Positions 20,583 to 29,027 of a DNA stretch of 64,000 nucleotides are shown in pieces. Each line of letters opens with the position of its first letter. Position 1 is the first letter of the stretch. The notes below the pieces were generated by a model, which was given only the letters and a program-made list of their open reading frames with translations, was not told where the DNA came from and did not search any database. The DNA lies in contig NZ_PXNN01000017.1 in the NCBI RefSeq assembly GCF_003007685.1, positions 434,001-498,000 of the forward strand, written 5' to 3'. The position numbers and the translations under genes were made by a program. The stretch comes from Marinobacter halophilus. GTDB lineage: Bacteria > Pseudomonadota > Gammaproteobacteria > Pseudomonadales > Oleiphilaceae.

Positions 20583-21056
20583 ATGGCCGATATCCACGTC
20601 GAAGAGTTTTACAAGGACGTTGCGATCGCACTAATTCAGCTGTATTCCGCCTTCCCGAGACGGATCAACCTGTTTGTCGAAGACATAGCCGGGCCGGATG
20701 AGACTGACGAATTCGGCCTGCACAGCAAGCGCCACATGGCGTGTTTTGGCACCCTGCTGTGGCTGTCCGAAGAAGGTCTGCTGCGTCATGTCGACACCAT
20801 CCGCCAGGAAGCGCTGGATCAGGCCGTACTGACCCGTGATGCCTTTGTCCGGCTCAGCGCGCCCGCACCGATGGCACTGGTCAGAGAGTTGAGTGAACCG
20901 CTGTCCGAGCCGGGCCTGCCGCTGTCGGTACAGAACGATCTGTCCACCTACGTCTATCTTCTACGATCGGCTCTCAGGAGCGGCAGCTCGAGCAGAATCA
21001 GCCTTGCGGTGCAGTCCACGTTCTTCACCGATACCGGCTTTGGCAGCGTTCATTAA
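20583..21056 (+). CDS. Conserved hypothetical protein in alaA-htpX operon
   Basis: A 157-residue soluble protein of unknown function. It has no signal peptide or membrane segment and no cofactor motif. Conserved-looking parts are VEEFYKDVAIALIQLYSAFP near the start, HMACFGTLLWLSEEGLLR in the middle, and a hydrophobic helix DLSTYVYLLRSALRSG near the end. It follows alaA by 11 bases and precedes htpX by 80 bases; a hypothetical gene occupies the same place between these genes in Pseudomonas as I recall. The mostly helical pattern could be a winged-helix fold (ATFGTLLWLSEEGLL resembles a recognition unit), but this is speculation. Confidence 0.75.
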   Translation: MADIHVEEFYKDVAIALIQLYSAFPRRINLFVEDIAGPDETDEFGLHSKRHMACFGTLLWLSEEGLLRHVDTIRQEALDQAVLTRDAFVRLSAPAPMALVRELSEPLSEPGLPLSVQNDLSTYVYLLRSALRSGSSSRISLAVQSTFFTDTGFGSVH

Positions 21057-21136
21057 ATCAAAGTAAATCTCTTGAAGCGGTGAACCCGCACCACCATTAT
21101 CGGTCTGAAAAGCGAACGTTAACTCGGGAATAAACT

Positions 21137-22018
21137 ATGCGGATATTGTTGTTTCTGGCCACCAACCTGGCCGTTATTCTGGTCGCAAGTTTTACTTTGC
21201 GCTTGCTCGGCGTCGATAGCTATTTGGCCCAACAGGGCATTAACTATGGGTCGCTACTCGCCTTCGCCGCGGTGTTTGGCTTTGCTGGCGCGATTATCTC
21301 TCTACTGATCTCCAAACCCATGGCCAAGTGGAGCACCAAAGCCCGAGTAATTGATTCGCCAAGAACGCCCGCCGAACGCTGGCTGGTTGATACCGTTGCC
21401 GTACTGGCAAAGCAGGCCGGGATCGGTATGCCGGAAGTGGCCATCTTTCCCGCCTCCCAGTCCAACGCGTTTGCCACCGGCTGGAACAAGAACAACTCGC
21501 TGGTTGCGGTCAGTGAGGGGCTGCTGCACCGCTTCAACAAGGATGAGATCAAGGCAGTACTCGGCCACGAGATCGGCCACGTGGCAAACGGCGACATGAT
21601 CACTCTGGCGCTGATTCAGGGCGTGGTGAACACCTTTGTGATTTTCGCATCACGGGTGATCGGCTCGTTCGTGGATCGGGTGGTATTCAAGAATGAAAGC
21701 GGCCACGGTATCGCTTTTTTCGTGGTCAGTATCGTCGCTGAAATAGTGCTCGGCATTCTGGCCAGCACTATTGTGTTCTGGTTCTCTCGGCGCCGTGAAT
21801 TCCGGGCCGACATTGCTGGCGCCCAGCTGGCGGGTACCGGCGCCATGATCAGTGCTCTGGCGCGTCTGAAGCAGGAAAGCGAGGTGCCCGACCAGATGCC
21901 TGACACGCTTCAGGCGTTTGGCATCAACCGCGGCGCCCGCTCGGGTCTGTCAGCATTGTTTATGACCCATCCGCCACTGGAAGACCGGATCGCAGCCTTG
22001 CAGAACGCCAGGGTCTGA
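21137..22018 (+). CDS. htpX: Membrane zinc metalloprotease HtpX
   Basis: A 293-residue inner-membrane M48 protease involved in quality control of membrane proteins. It has two N-terminal membrane helices (residues 4-25 and 35-58), the zinc site [11 protein letters not shown] near residue 140, two further helices, and the third zinc ligand region [13 protein letters not shown]. Length and topology are normal. A strong terminator follows. Confidence 0.97.
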   Translation: MRILLFLATNLAVILVASFTLRLLGVDSYLAQQGINYGSLLAFAAVFGFAGAIISLLISKPMAKWSTKARVIDSPRTPAERWLVDTVAVLAKQAGIGMPEVAIFPASQSNAFATGWNKNNSLVAVSEGLLHRFNKDEIKAVLGHEIGHVANGDMITLALIQGVVNTFVIFASRVIGSFVDRVVFKNESGHGIAFFVVSIVAEIVLGILASTIVFWFSRRREFRADIAGAQLAGTGAMISALARLKQESEVPDQMPDTLQAFGINRGARSGLSALFMTHPPLEDRIAALQNARV

Positions 22019-22046
22019 TGCCGCGACTCATCACGTTCAAATACTG

Positions 22047-22073
22047 AAAAGGGGCGCACGCAGCGCCCCTTTT
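22047..22073. terminator. Intrinsic terminator between htpX and pdxB
   Basis: The stem AAAAGGGGCGC/GCGCCCCTTTT has a five-base ACGCA loop. T residues follow on the plus strand (TTTTCTCGTTTT), and A residues flank the other side, so it can stop both the plus-strand htpX and the minus-strand pdxB transcripts. Confidence 0.9.
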
Positions 22074-22096
22074 CTCGTTTTAAAACCCGGCCCCAC

Positions 22097-23251
22097 TCAG
22101 ATCTTCAACTTGAAGCCCATGGCCCGGAAGCTGTCCTGAAGCGACTTACTGGTGCCTTTGAGCTGAATCTTCAAGCTGGAACACTCTCTACGCACCGGGT
22201 AATCACGCCGAAGCCTATCGAATTCTGCCGCCCGCTCAGTGGAGTTACCTTGCAGGGTCAACCGGAGCCGTGCATCGTCTCGCCTGGGATCGTAGCAGGC
22301 AAGGAGTGCGGTACGAACTGCCACATCTTCTTCGGCAGCGCTGGTGAAGGAGATTTTACTCAACGCCGGCTCTGGCAGGAACTGCCCGGCTTTCTTGCGC
22401 ACCGGCAGCCCCATAAACTGACACATGGCCTGATAGACCATCTCAGTGCCCTGCATCTTGCCTTCCAGGCTATACCCGGCAATGTGCGGTGTCGCCAGCC
22501 ACGTTTTCTCGACCAGTCCCGGATTGATAGCGGGCTCCTGCTCCCAAACGTCCAACGCGACCAGCGGCGCATCCGGCTGCTCCAGGCGGTGCAGCAACGC
22601 GGTCGAATCAATTACTTCACCCCGACCCGAATTGATCAACAGCTGATCGGCGCCTATCGTCGCCAGATGTTGCTCTGACAACAGGTGATGGGTGGCGTGG
22701 GGCTGATTCCGAGTGAGTGGCGTGTGCAACGTGACCACATCACAGTCCAGAGCATCTTCCAGGCTGACAAAGGTCTGATCCAGATCAGCCTCACGCTCTT
22801 CCCGCGGCGGATCGCACAGGTGCACTTTAAAGCCGAGACGATCAAGCACCTGGGCCAGTTCGCCGCCGACATTGCCAACGCCGACAATGCCAACGCTCAG
22901 GGCCGTCCAGTCATCGAGGCCTCGGCGCTCGGCAAATAACGAAATCACCGACAACACATATTCGGTCACGCTGCTGGCATTGCAGCCTGGCGCGGCGGCA
23001 AAGCGAATGCCCTGAGCCTTGAGCCAAGCAAGATCGATATGATCCGTACCGATGGTCGCTGTCCCGACAAAACGGACACGGCTACCTTCAAGCAGTTCAC
23101 GGTTAACCCGGGTAACCGAGCGAACCAACAGAATATCCGCATCGGCCACCTGCTCACGGGTGAGCGTTCTGCCGGTGACACGACGGATTTCGCCAACCTC
23201 CCCGAAGAAGGCATCCAATAAGGGAATATTCTCATCTGCAACGATCAACAT
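22097..23251 (-). CDS. pdxB: Erythronate-4-phosphate dehydrogenase
   Basis: A 384-residue NAD-dependent dehydrogenase of the vitamin B6 (pyridoxal phosphate) pathway. The start at 23251 gives the family N-terminus MLIVADENIPLLDAFFGEVG; the longer frame runs into the end of the helicase gene. The Rossmann motif GIVGVGNVGGELA, the catalytic Arg region (NSGRGEVID) and the histidine in TPHIAGYSLEGK are present. The C-terminal dimerisation domain typical of PdxB follows. It is the last gene of the epmC-rhlB-pdxB series on this strand. Confidence 0.95.
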   Translation of the reverse strand: MLIVADENIPLLDAFFGEVGEIRRVTGRTLTREQVADADILLVRSVTRVNRELLEGSRVRFVGTATIGTDHIDLAWLKAQGIRFAAAPGCNASSVTEYVLSVISLFAERRGLDDWTALSVGIVGVGNVGGELAQVLDRLGFKVHLCDPPREEREADLDQTFVSLEDALDCDVVTLHTPLTRNQPHATHHLLSEQHLATIGADQLLINSGRGEVIDSTALLHRLEQPDAPLVALDVWEQEPAINPGLVEKTWLATPHIAGYSLEGKMQGTEMVYQAMCQFMGLPVRKKAGQFLPEPALSKISFTSAAEEDVAVRTALLACYDPRRDDARLRLTLQGNSTERAAEFDRLRRDYPVRRECSSLKIQLKGTSKSLQDSFRAMGFKLKI

Positions 23252-23273
23252 AACCTGCTCTCCAGCCGCTCTA

Positions 23274-24554
23274 TCAATTGCGCCTAGGGCGTTGACCACG
23301 GCCAGCCGGGCTGCGGCCACTTTGCGGCCGGCGACCACCGCGCTTGCGGGTAATCGGTGCATTATCCATCGGAGCCATCAGCTCTTCTTCCGGGATTCCC
23401 GTCTTGAGCTTTTGGCTGATATAGGATTCGATTGCCGGCAACAAAAAGGAATCGTCCTCACCGGCAAAGCTTACCGACACGCCAGTCTCGCCCGCCCGAC
23501 CGGTTCGACCGATCCGGTGCACGTAGTCTTCTGCGTTCTCGGGCAAATTGTAGTTGAACACGTGGGTAACACCGTTGACGTGGATACCCCGACCGGCGAC
23601 GTCGGTTGCCACCAGCACCTGAATCTCACCTTTCTTGAATTGATCCAGAGTTTTCAGACGCTTGTTCTGCGCGATTTCGCCAGACATCAGAGACACTTTC
23701 ACGCCCTGGTTTTTCAAATCTTCTTCCAGATCCCGGCATTGGTCCCGCCGGTTGGCAAACACAATCGCCTTTTCCACCTCAGGGCGCTTGAGGTAATTGA
23801 CCAGCACCGGCAGCTTGGCATCGTCTGACACCAGGTACACGGTTTGCTCGACTCGCTCCGCGGTTTTCTGCTCTGGTTCAATTTCCACAAACTCGGCGTT
23901 ACAGGTCCACATGGACGCCAGATTCAGCACGTCCTGATTGAAAGTGGCGCTGAACAGCAGAGTCTGGCGCTCTTCTTTCACTGTACATTTGCGGATGATG
24001 CGTTTGACGTCCGGAATGAAACCCATGTCGAGCATGCGATCAGCTTCATCAAGAATCAGGATGTCGATCTGATCCAGGAACACGTCCTGAGATCCCAGAA
24101 AATCAATCAGACGGCCCGGCGTTGCTACCAGGATGTCGACAACCTCGTTCTGGAGTTGCTCACGCTGCTGGTCGTAATTCATACCGCCCACCACCGTCAC
24201 TACGTTATGGCCAGTGTATTGGCAAAGCTGTTCCGCGTCTTTGGCGATCTGCATGGCCAGCTCGCGGGTCGGCGCCAGGGCCAGTACACGGGGCTCGGAG
24301 GCAAACCGATCTTTCTCATCGATTGGCGTCTCCAGTAATGTCTGGATAGCCGTGATCAGGAAGGCGGCAGTTTTGCCCGTACCAGTCTGTGCCTGACCGA
24401 TCAGGTCTTCGCAGGCCAGAGTCCAGGGCAAAGTTTCTGCCTGAATGGGCGTACAGTATTCAAATCCGATTTTGGAGATGGCATCCAGCAGGCGTTGGTC
24501 CAGATTGAGATCACTGAATCGTAAATCGCCGGCGTGCTTTGGGTCAGATGTCAT
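23274..24554 (-). CDS. rhlB: DEAD-box RNA helicase RhlB-type
   Basis: A 426-residue ATP-dependent RNA helicase. All main motifs are present: Q motif (GFEYCTPIQ), motif I (AQTGTGKT), Ia (PTRELA), II (DEAD), III (SAT), IV, V and VI (HRIGRTGRAG). The C-terminal tail is rich in Arg, Gly and Ser (GGRRPQSGRSPAGRGQRPRRN), suited to RNA binding. Motif spacing and the short N-terminus suit RhlB, a degradosome helicase, although RhlE-type assignment cannot be fully excluded. The start overlaps the epmC stop by four bases. Confidence 0.87.
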   Translation of the reverse strand: MTSDPKHAGDLRFSDLNLDQRLLDAISKIGFEYCTPIQAETLPWTLACEDLIGQAQTGTGKTAAFLITAIQTLLETPIDEKDRFASEPRVLALAPTRELAMQIAKDAEQLCQYTGHNVVTVVGGMNYDQQREQLQNEVVDILVATPGRLIDFLGSQDVFLDQIDILILDEADRMLDMGFIPDVKRIIRKCTVKEERQTLLFSATFNQDVLNLASMWTCNAEFVEIEPEQKTAERVEQTVYLVSDDAKLPVLVNYLKRPEVEKAIVFANRRDQCRDLEEDLKNQGVKVSLMSGEIAQNKRLKTLDQFKKGEIQVLVATDVAGRGIHVNGVTHVFNYNLPENAEDYVHRIGRTGRAGETGVSVSFAGEDDSFLLPAIESYISQKLKTGIPEEELMAPMDNAPITRKRGGRRPQSGRSPAGRGQRPRRN

Positions 24555-25141
24555 AGAGGTTCAGTTATCCTTGATTGGTCATATTCGGGATCCGCCTGCA
24601 ATACACGTGTCCGGTCTTGATACCAGACATCCCGAATGCGATCGGCGGTTCCGTAGAAAGTTGTCAGTAAATCGAAAAATTGCTGGGCCCTGGGCGGCAG
24701 GCCTATGGCCAGAAAACGGGCACTCAGATCGCAAACCTGGCGACGGAAAGACTCTTCATCGGCCGCCCCACTGCCCGCGAGATTGTCCACACTGATGTGA
24801 AATCGTGAGCCTGCGGCAAGGGAAAAAAGCCATTCAATCGCCTGAGGTTTGACTTCCACTTGCTCAAAAGCGTGCTGCTGTTCAAGGCTTCGGCCATCCG
24901 GACAATACCAGTATCCGTAGTCGTGCAGTGTGCGCCGCTGCTCACCCGCTATGCACCAGTGGGCTATTTCATGGAGGGCGCTGGCATAGAATCCGTGGGC
25001 AAAAACAATCTTGGCGACGCCATCGGGCTCGCTGACAGGCAGATATTCCGGTTCGCTATTGCCCCTGACCAGGATTGTCCGAAACGATTCCCGGAACAGG
25101 TCATTGAACAGCATGATAAGATCGTCTGGATTGTGATTCAT
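24551..25141 (-). CDS. epmC: Elongation factor P hydroxylase EpmC
   Basis: A 196-residue protein of the EpmC/YfcM family, which hydroxylates the beta-lysylated lysine of EF-P. The metal-site motif HEIAHWCIAGEQRR (HExxH) and DYGYWYCPDGR are both typical. The start at 25141 (MNHNPDDLIMLFNDLF) matches the family; the longer open frame begins earlier without support. It overlaps rhlB by four bases. The EF-P lysylation partners EpmA and EpmB are not in this window. Confidence 0.9.
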   Translation of the reverse strand: MNHNPDDLIMLFNDLFRESFRTILVRGNSEPEYLPVSEPDGVAKIVFAHGFYASALHEIAHWCIAGEQRRTLHDYGYWYCPDGRSLEQQHAFEQVEVKPQAIEWLFSLAAGSRFHISVDNLAGSGAADEESFRRQVCDLSARFLAIGLPPRAQQFFDLLTTFYGTADRIRDVWYQDRTRVLQADPEYDQSRITEPL

Positions 25142-25282
25142 CGGTTGGCTATTGTGCGACTTTAAGGCTGGCAATACCAGAGGGAACTTTGCTGCGGCTT
25201 CTGTGTCCACAGGCAGCGTAGTCACTCAGGAGTTAACCAGAGACTCCGTCTTAATTCTGCAACTCAGGATAACGAAGGATTC

Positions 25283-27181
25283 ATGACAGCTTTCCCGGAC
25301 TTCCCCGTTTTATTCCGTCGACTGTTCATCAATACTCTGGTCTTCATGGCGCTGCTGATTGCCATGACACCTGCCCCTGCCTCCGCTTTTGGCAGCTCTG
25401 GAAGCTCATTTTTCGGAAGTGGGAACAGCGATTTTCTGCCCGTTGATGAAGCGCTGCCGTTCAGCCACCGCACAGAAGACAACGGTGCCGTAGTGTTGTC
25501 CTGGGATATTGCGCCAGAACACTATCTTTATAAAAGCCGGATACAGGTCTCTGCAGTGACCGAGGGCGTTACTCTCGGAGACCCTGAGTTCTCATTGCCG
25601 GGCACGCTGACCGAAGACGAATTCTTCGGTGAAATGATGGTGTTTTTTGAACCCGTCGAAGCCCGAGTCGCCGTCAATCTGCCCGACGGTGTTCGGGAAG
25701 CGGAATTGCAAGTCAGCTATCAGGGCTGCGCAAACGCCGGCCTGTGCTACCCACCCCAGACCCAGAACGTACTGTATTACCCCGGTCAGGGTCAGGGTCA
25801 GAGCGCCTCACCACCCGCAACGGAAAGCGGCAATACAAGCGCCAGCACACCGGCGTCGTCAACCAATACGTCGACCGCCACAGGATTGGCCGGCTTCCTG
25901 TCCAGCCAATCGATCTGGATGATTGCTGGCCTGTTCTTTCTGCTCGGCCTGGGATTGACATTCACCCCCTGCGTGTTACCGATGGTGCCGATCATTTCCA
26001 CCATGGTATCCGGCCATAACACCCGTTCTACCGGGCACGCACTGCTACTTTCCGGGAGCTACGTGCTGGGGATGGCGCTCACCTACGCCGCCGCGGGCGT
26101 GCTGACCGGCCTGCTTGGGGCTAGCTTCAACCTTCAGGCGCAACTTCAGTCGCCCTGGGTGCTGGGCGTCTTCGCCACCCTGTTCGTACTGTTCGCGTTG
26201 TCCATGTTTGATCTGTTCGAGATCCAGTTGCCGCGGTTCATCCGCGAATCCCTCAATGATGCCAGCCAGAAGCTGACCGGTACCCGTGTTGTCAGCATTT
26301 TCGGCATTGGCTCGTTGTCTGCGCTAATTGTGTCCCCGTGCGTGTCGGCGCCTCTGGCAGGCAGCCTACTGTACATTTCCACCACCCAGGATGCCGTGAT
26401 TGGCGGGGTCGCCCTGCTGGCGCTGGGTCTGGGCATGGGGGTTCCGTTGATGCTGGTTGCCGTGGGCGGCCGCAAACTGTTACCGACCTCAGGGCACTGG
26501 ATGACCACCGTCAAACACTTCTACGGGGTGATGCTGCTAGCCGTGGCTATCTGGCTACTCGAGCGGATCATTCCGGTCTGGGTCGCGCTGACCCTATGGG
26601 GGCTTCTGATCGCCATTGCCGGTGTTCAGCTCGGAGCGTTTGACGTTGCCAAAGCCGGCTGGCAACGAACCCGTAAGGGGCTGGGCCTGGTAATGTTCGC
26701 CTATGGTCTGGCGCTTTTGGCCGGCGCCGTCAGTGGTGCCAACGATCCGCTGCGCCCGCTGGCACCCTTTATTGCCTCGGCCAGCTCAACACAGGGCGGC
26801 GCCCCCGCCCACGCAGATTTTCAGAAAGTGAAAGACCCCGAGCAGATTCGCGCCATGCTGGCTCAGGCTAAGGCCAGTCAGCAGCCGGTAATGCTCGACT
26901 TCTACGCAGACTGGTGTATTTCCTGTAAAATCATGGAGCGAAATGTATTCAGCGACCAGGACGTAATTCAAGCTCTTGGGCCCTACACTCTCCTGCAAAT
27001 AGATATGACCGACAACACACCGGCACAGCAGGCGCTTTTGAATGATCTGGGATTGTTCGGACCGCCTGCCATTCTGTTTTATCGGGATAACGGTGCAGAG
27101 CTTAAGGAGGCCAGAGTTCTGGGTGAAATGAACCGGCGCCAGTTTCTGGATCATCTCGGCAAGGTCGCTCAGGAAAGCTGA
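25283..27181 (+). CDS. dsbD: Thiol:disulfide interchange protein DsbD
   Basis: A 632-residue inner-membrane protein that moves electrons from cytoplasmic thioredoxin to periplasmic thiols. A signal peptide (residues 10-36) leads to a periplasmic immunoglobulin-like domain with the redox pair in GCANAGLCYPP, then a low-complexity Gln/Gly/Ser/Thr linker (about 165-205), eight membrane segments with the cysteines in FTPCVLPMVP and SPCVSAPLAGS, and a thioredoxin-like domain with CISC at 545-548. All three redox pairs are intact. Confidence 0.97.
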   Translation: MTAFPDFPVLFRRLFINTLVFMALLIAMTPAPASAFGSSGSSFFGSGNSDFLPVDEALPFSHRTEDNGAVVLSWDIAPEHYLYKSRIQVSAVTEGVTLGDPEFSLPGTLTEDEFFGEMMVFFEPVEARVAVNLPDGVREAELQVSYQGCANAGLCYPPQTQNVLYYPGQGQGQSASPPATESGNTSASTPASSTNTSTATGLAGFLSSQSIWMIAGLFFLLGLGLTFTPCVLPMVPIISTMVSGHNTRSTGHALLLSGSYVLGMALTYAAAGVLTGLLGASFNLQAQLQSPWVLGVFATLFVLFALSMFDLFEIQLPRFIRESLNDASQKLTGTRVVSIFGIGSLSALIVSPCVSAPLAGSLLYISTTQDAVIGGVALLALGLGMGVPLMLVAVGGRKLLPTSGHWMTTVKHFYGVMLLAVAIWLLERIIPVWVALTLWGLLIAIAGVQLGAFDVAKAGWQRTRKGLGLVMFAYGLALLAGAVSGANDPLRPLAPFIASASSTQGGAPAHADFQKVKDPEQIRAMLAQAKASQQPVMLDFYADWCISCKIMERNVFSDQDVIQALGPYTLLQIDMTDNTPAQQALLNDLGLFGPPAILFYRDNGAELKEARVLGEMNRRQFLDHLGKVAQES

Positions 27182-27190
27182 GCTTCATGT

Positions 27191-27433
27191 TTAGCTTTCA
27201 CAACGACGGATCAGATAATGGTATTCGCCATCGAGCTCTTGCTGACTAAGCAGCTCATGGCCCAGGAACTGGCAGAAACGAGGGATATCCCGGGTGGTTG
27301 ACGGGTCGGTTGCGATTACTCGCAGCACTTCGCCCACCTGCACGTCATGAATGCGGTTGTGCAGCATCATGACAGGCTCCGGGCAGAACAGCCCCCGGGT
27401 ATCCAATTCTGCGTTGAAATCCAAAGCTGTCAA
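27191..27433 (-). CDS. tusA: Sulfurtransferase TusA
   Basis: An 80-residue sulfur carrier with the defining [19 protein letters not shown] segment, whose cysteine carries the persulfide. In Escherichia coli TusA relays sulfur from IscS toward MnmA, encoded here at 8426-9604. It is convergent with dsbD with only nine bases between the stops. Confidence 0.95.
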   Translation of the reverse strand: MTALDFNAELDTRGLFCPEPVMMLHNRIHDVQVGEVLRVIATDPSTTRDIPRFCQFLGHELLSQQELDGEYHYLIRRCES

Positions 27434-27515
27434 AACAGCACCCTCCAGTTCTCGTGATTTACAGATTCCAGTGCTAAATTATTGTTTACAGCAACGAAAA
27501 GAAAGGACGAATTGC

Positions 27516-27809
27516 ATGATCCGGGTTTTAATTGAACGCCACATCGCAGAATCACTGGAATCCGCTTACGAGGAAAGATCCAGAAAGGTACTGCAACAGG
27601 CCGTCGCCACACCAGGTTTTGTTTCCGGCGAAACACTGGTCGACAGCCACGACTCGAACCACCGATTTACCCTGGCCAATTGGCGGTCAGAGGCCGACTG
27701 GAATCGCTGGCTGCACTCCCGTGAACGACGTGAGTTGATGGCCGAACTGGTCCCGATGATGGACCGGGACGAGATCATCACTGTGCTCGAGCAGAGCCAG
27801 GCCGGCTGA
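27516..27809 (+). CDS. Antibiotic biosynthesis monooxygenase (ABM)-domain protein
   Basis: A 97-residue single-domain ferredoxin-like protein. It starts MIRVLIERHIAESLESAYEE and contains the family pattern PGFVSGETLVDSHDSNHRF followed by NWRSEADWNRWLHSRERREL. The GAAAGGACGAATTGC ribosome-binding region fixes the ATG at 27516. Small ABM proteins may be heme-degrading, quinone-modifying or only structural, so the activity is not predicted. It stands alone between tusA and rlmM. Confidence 0.85.
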   Translation: MIRVLIERHIAESLESAYEERSRKVLQQAVATPGFVSGETLVDSHDSNHRFTLANWRSEADWNRWLHSRERRELMAELVPMMDRDEIITVLEQSQAG

Positions 27810-27823
27810 GCCAGCGGGCTCAG
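27806..27823. terminator. Weak hairpin between convergent ABM gene and rlmM
   Basis: The 7-bp stem CTGAGCC/GGCTCAG with a four-base loop spans the ABM stop and the rlmM stop. It lacks a T-tract in either direction, so termination is only suggested by position. Confidence 0.35.
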
Positions 27824-28896
27824 TCCAACCGCTCGATAAAACAGGTGATTTCTTCACGATCATGATAGAGATGGCGGGCCTTTAACCGGCAATTGAGGCC
27901 CGCCTCTTCCAGCCCATCAATCAGCAGTTCCCTACACATCAGCCACTCGTCATAGCGTTTCTTCATGGGCAGCTTCAGGTTAAACACCGCATAACGGCAG
28001 AGCTTGCCGGCCATCCAGTCCACGACTAACCGAGCCGTCCGGCGAGGCTTGTCGACAATATCACAAACCATCCAGTCAACCGCGCGCTTCGGCCGCCAGG
28101 CATAACCGTCTGCCTCGACATGCTCAACGTGGCCACTCGCCATCAATTCCGGTTGCATCGGCCCGTTATCAACCGCTGTCACCATCATGCCCTGGTTGAC
28201 CAACTGCCACGTCCAGCCACCCGGAGCAGCACCCAGGTCAACGGCTTTCTTGCCACCACCCAAGTAATCCAGCCAGCGCTCCTTGGGCAAAAACACCTTC
28301 CATGCCTCTTCAAGCTTTAACGCCGACCGGCTTGGGGCGGAAGCTGATAGCCTGAGCCGGGGCACCCCTCCCTCAAAGGGTGATCGATTGCCGGCCAGAC
28401 TGAAACCGATCACCGCACTCTCGAAATCCATCAACAGAATTTCGAGCCGGGCGCTGGCATCGGCGCTGGCGTCGTCCCGAAGCTGTCCGGCACCACGTAA
28501 ACCTTTTGAGAGCGGAGCCATCCACTTCCTGGAAAAGTTTCCCAGATCACGGTTATTGTTGTTTTCCGGCAGCCGCACCTCAATGCGAGCACAGCGATTA
28601 CCATCCCAGCCCTGATTCCGCAGAAAATCCACCACGGCGCCGACCCGATTCTGCGCCGGCAACTGGCAGTCGCCCAGAATGGCAAACCAGTCCCGGACAA
28701 ACACGAGCTCATCCAGAGAGAGGCGCCTCATCAGCTGCTCAGGGCTTTCCTCGCTCCCTATTGAAAACCGCACCAGACCGCTGTTGCGGACTGGCTGAAA
28801 ATAGCCAAACATTCCCAAGGCGGCGGCCTTATCGGTCACTTCCTGGCCCGCCTCGGTTTCGAAGCCGGGCCGGCATATCAGCAGTACCTGTTGCAT
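27820..28896 (-). CDS. rlmM: 23S rRNA 2'-O-ribose C2498 methyltransferase RlmM
   Basis: A 358-residue enzyme. An N-terminal THUMP-like domain (LLICRPGFETEAGQEV onward) precedes a Rossmann methyltransferase domain with SAM motif KAVDLGAAPGGWTWQL. The catalytic K-D-K-E set is supported by AVDWMVCDIVDKP and the basic FNLKLPMKKRYDEW segment. Length and order are those of RlmM. Confidence 0.95.
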   Translation of the reverse strand: MQQVLLICRPGFETEAGQEVTDKAAALGMFGYFQPVRNSGLVRFSIGSEESPEQLMRRLSLDELVFVRDWFAILGDCQLPAQNRVGAVVDFLRNQGWDGNRCARIEVRLPENNNNRDLGNFSRKWMAPLSKGLRGAGQLRDDASADASARLEILLMDFESAVIGFSLAGNRSPFEGGVPRLRLSASAPSRSALKLEEAWKVFLPKERWLDYLGGGKKAVDLGAAPGGWTWQLVNQGMMVTAVDNGPMQPELMASGHVEHVEADGYAWRPKRAVDWMVCDIVDKPRRTARLVVDWMAGKLCRYAVFNLKLPMKKRYDEWLMCRELLIDGLEEAGLNCRLKARHLYHDREEITCFIERLD

Positions 28897-29027
28897 TAAT
28901 CACCTGTTTGCACCAACAATCGTCAGTAAACGGACACACTGACGAACAAGAAACTTGAATCTGTTTAACAGCAGTATTTGTTTACATTAGCTACACTTCC
29001 GCCTTCATTCTCAGCGAGACCGTGTTG

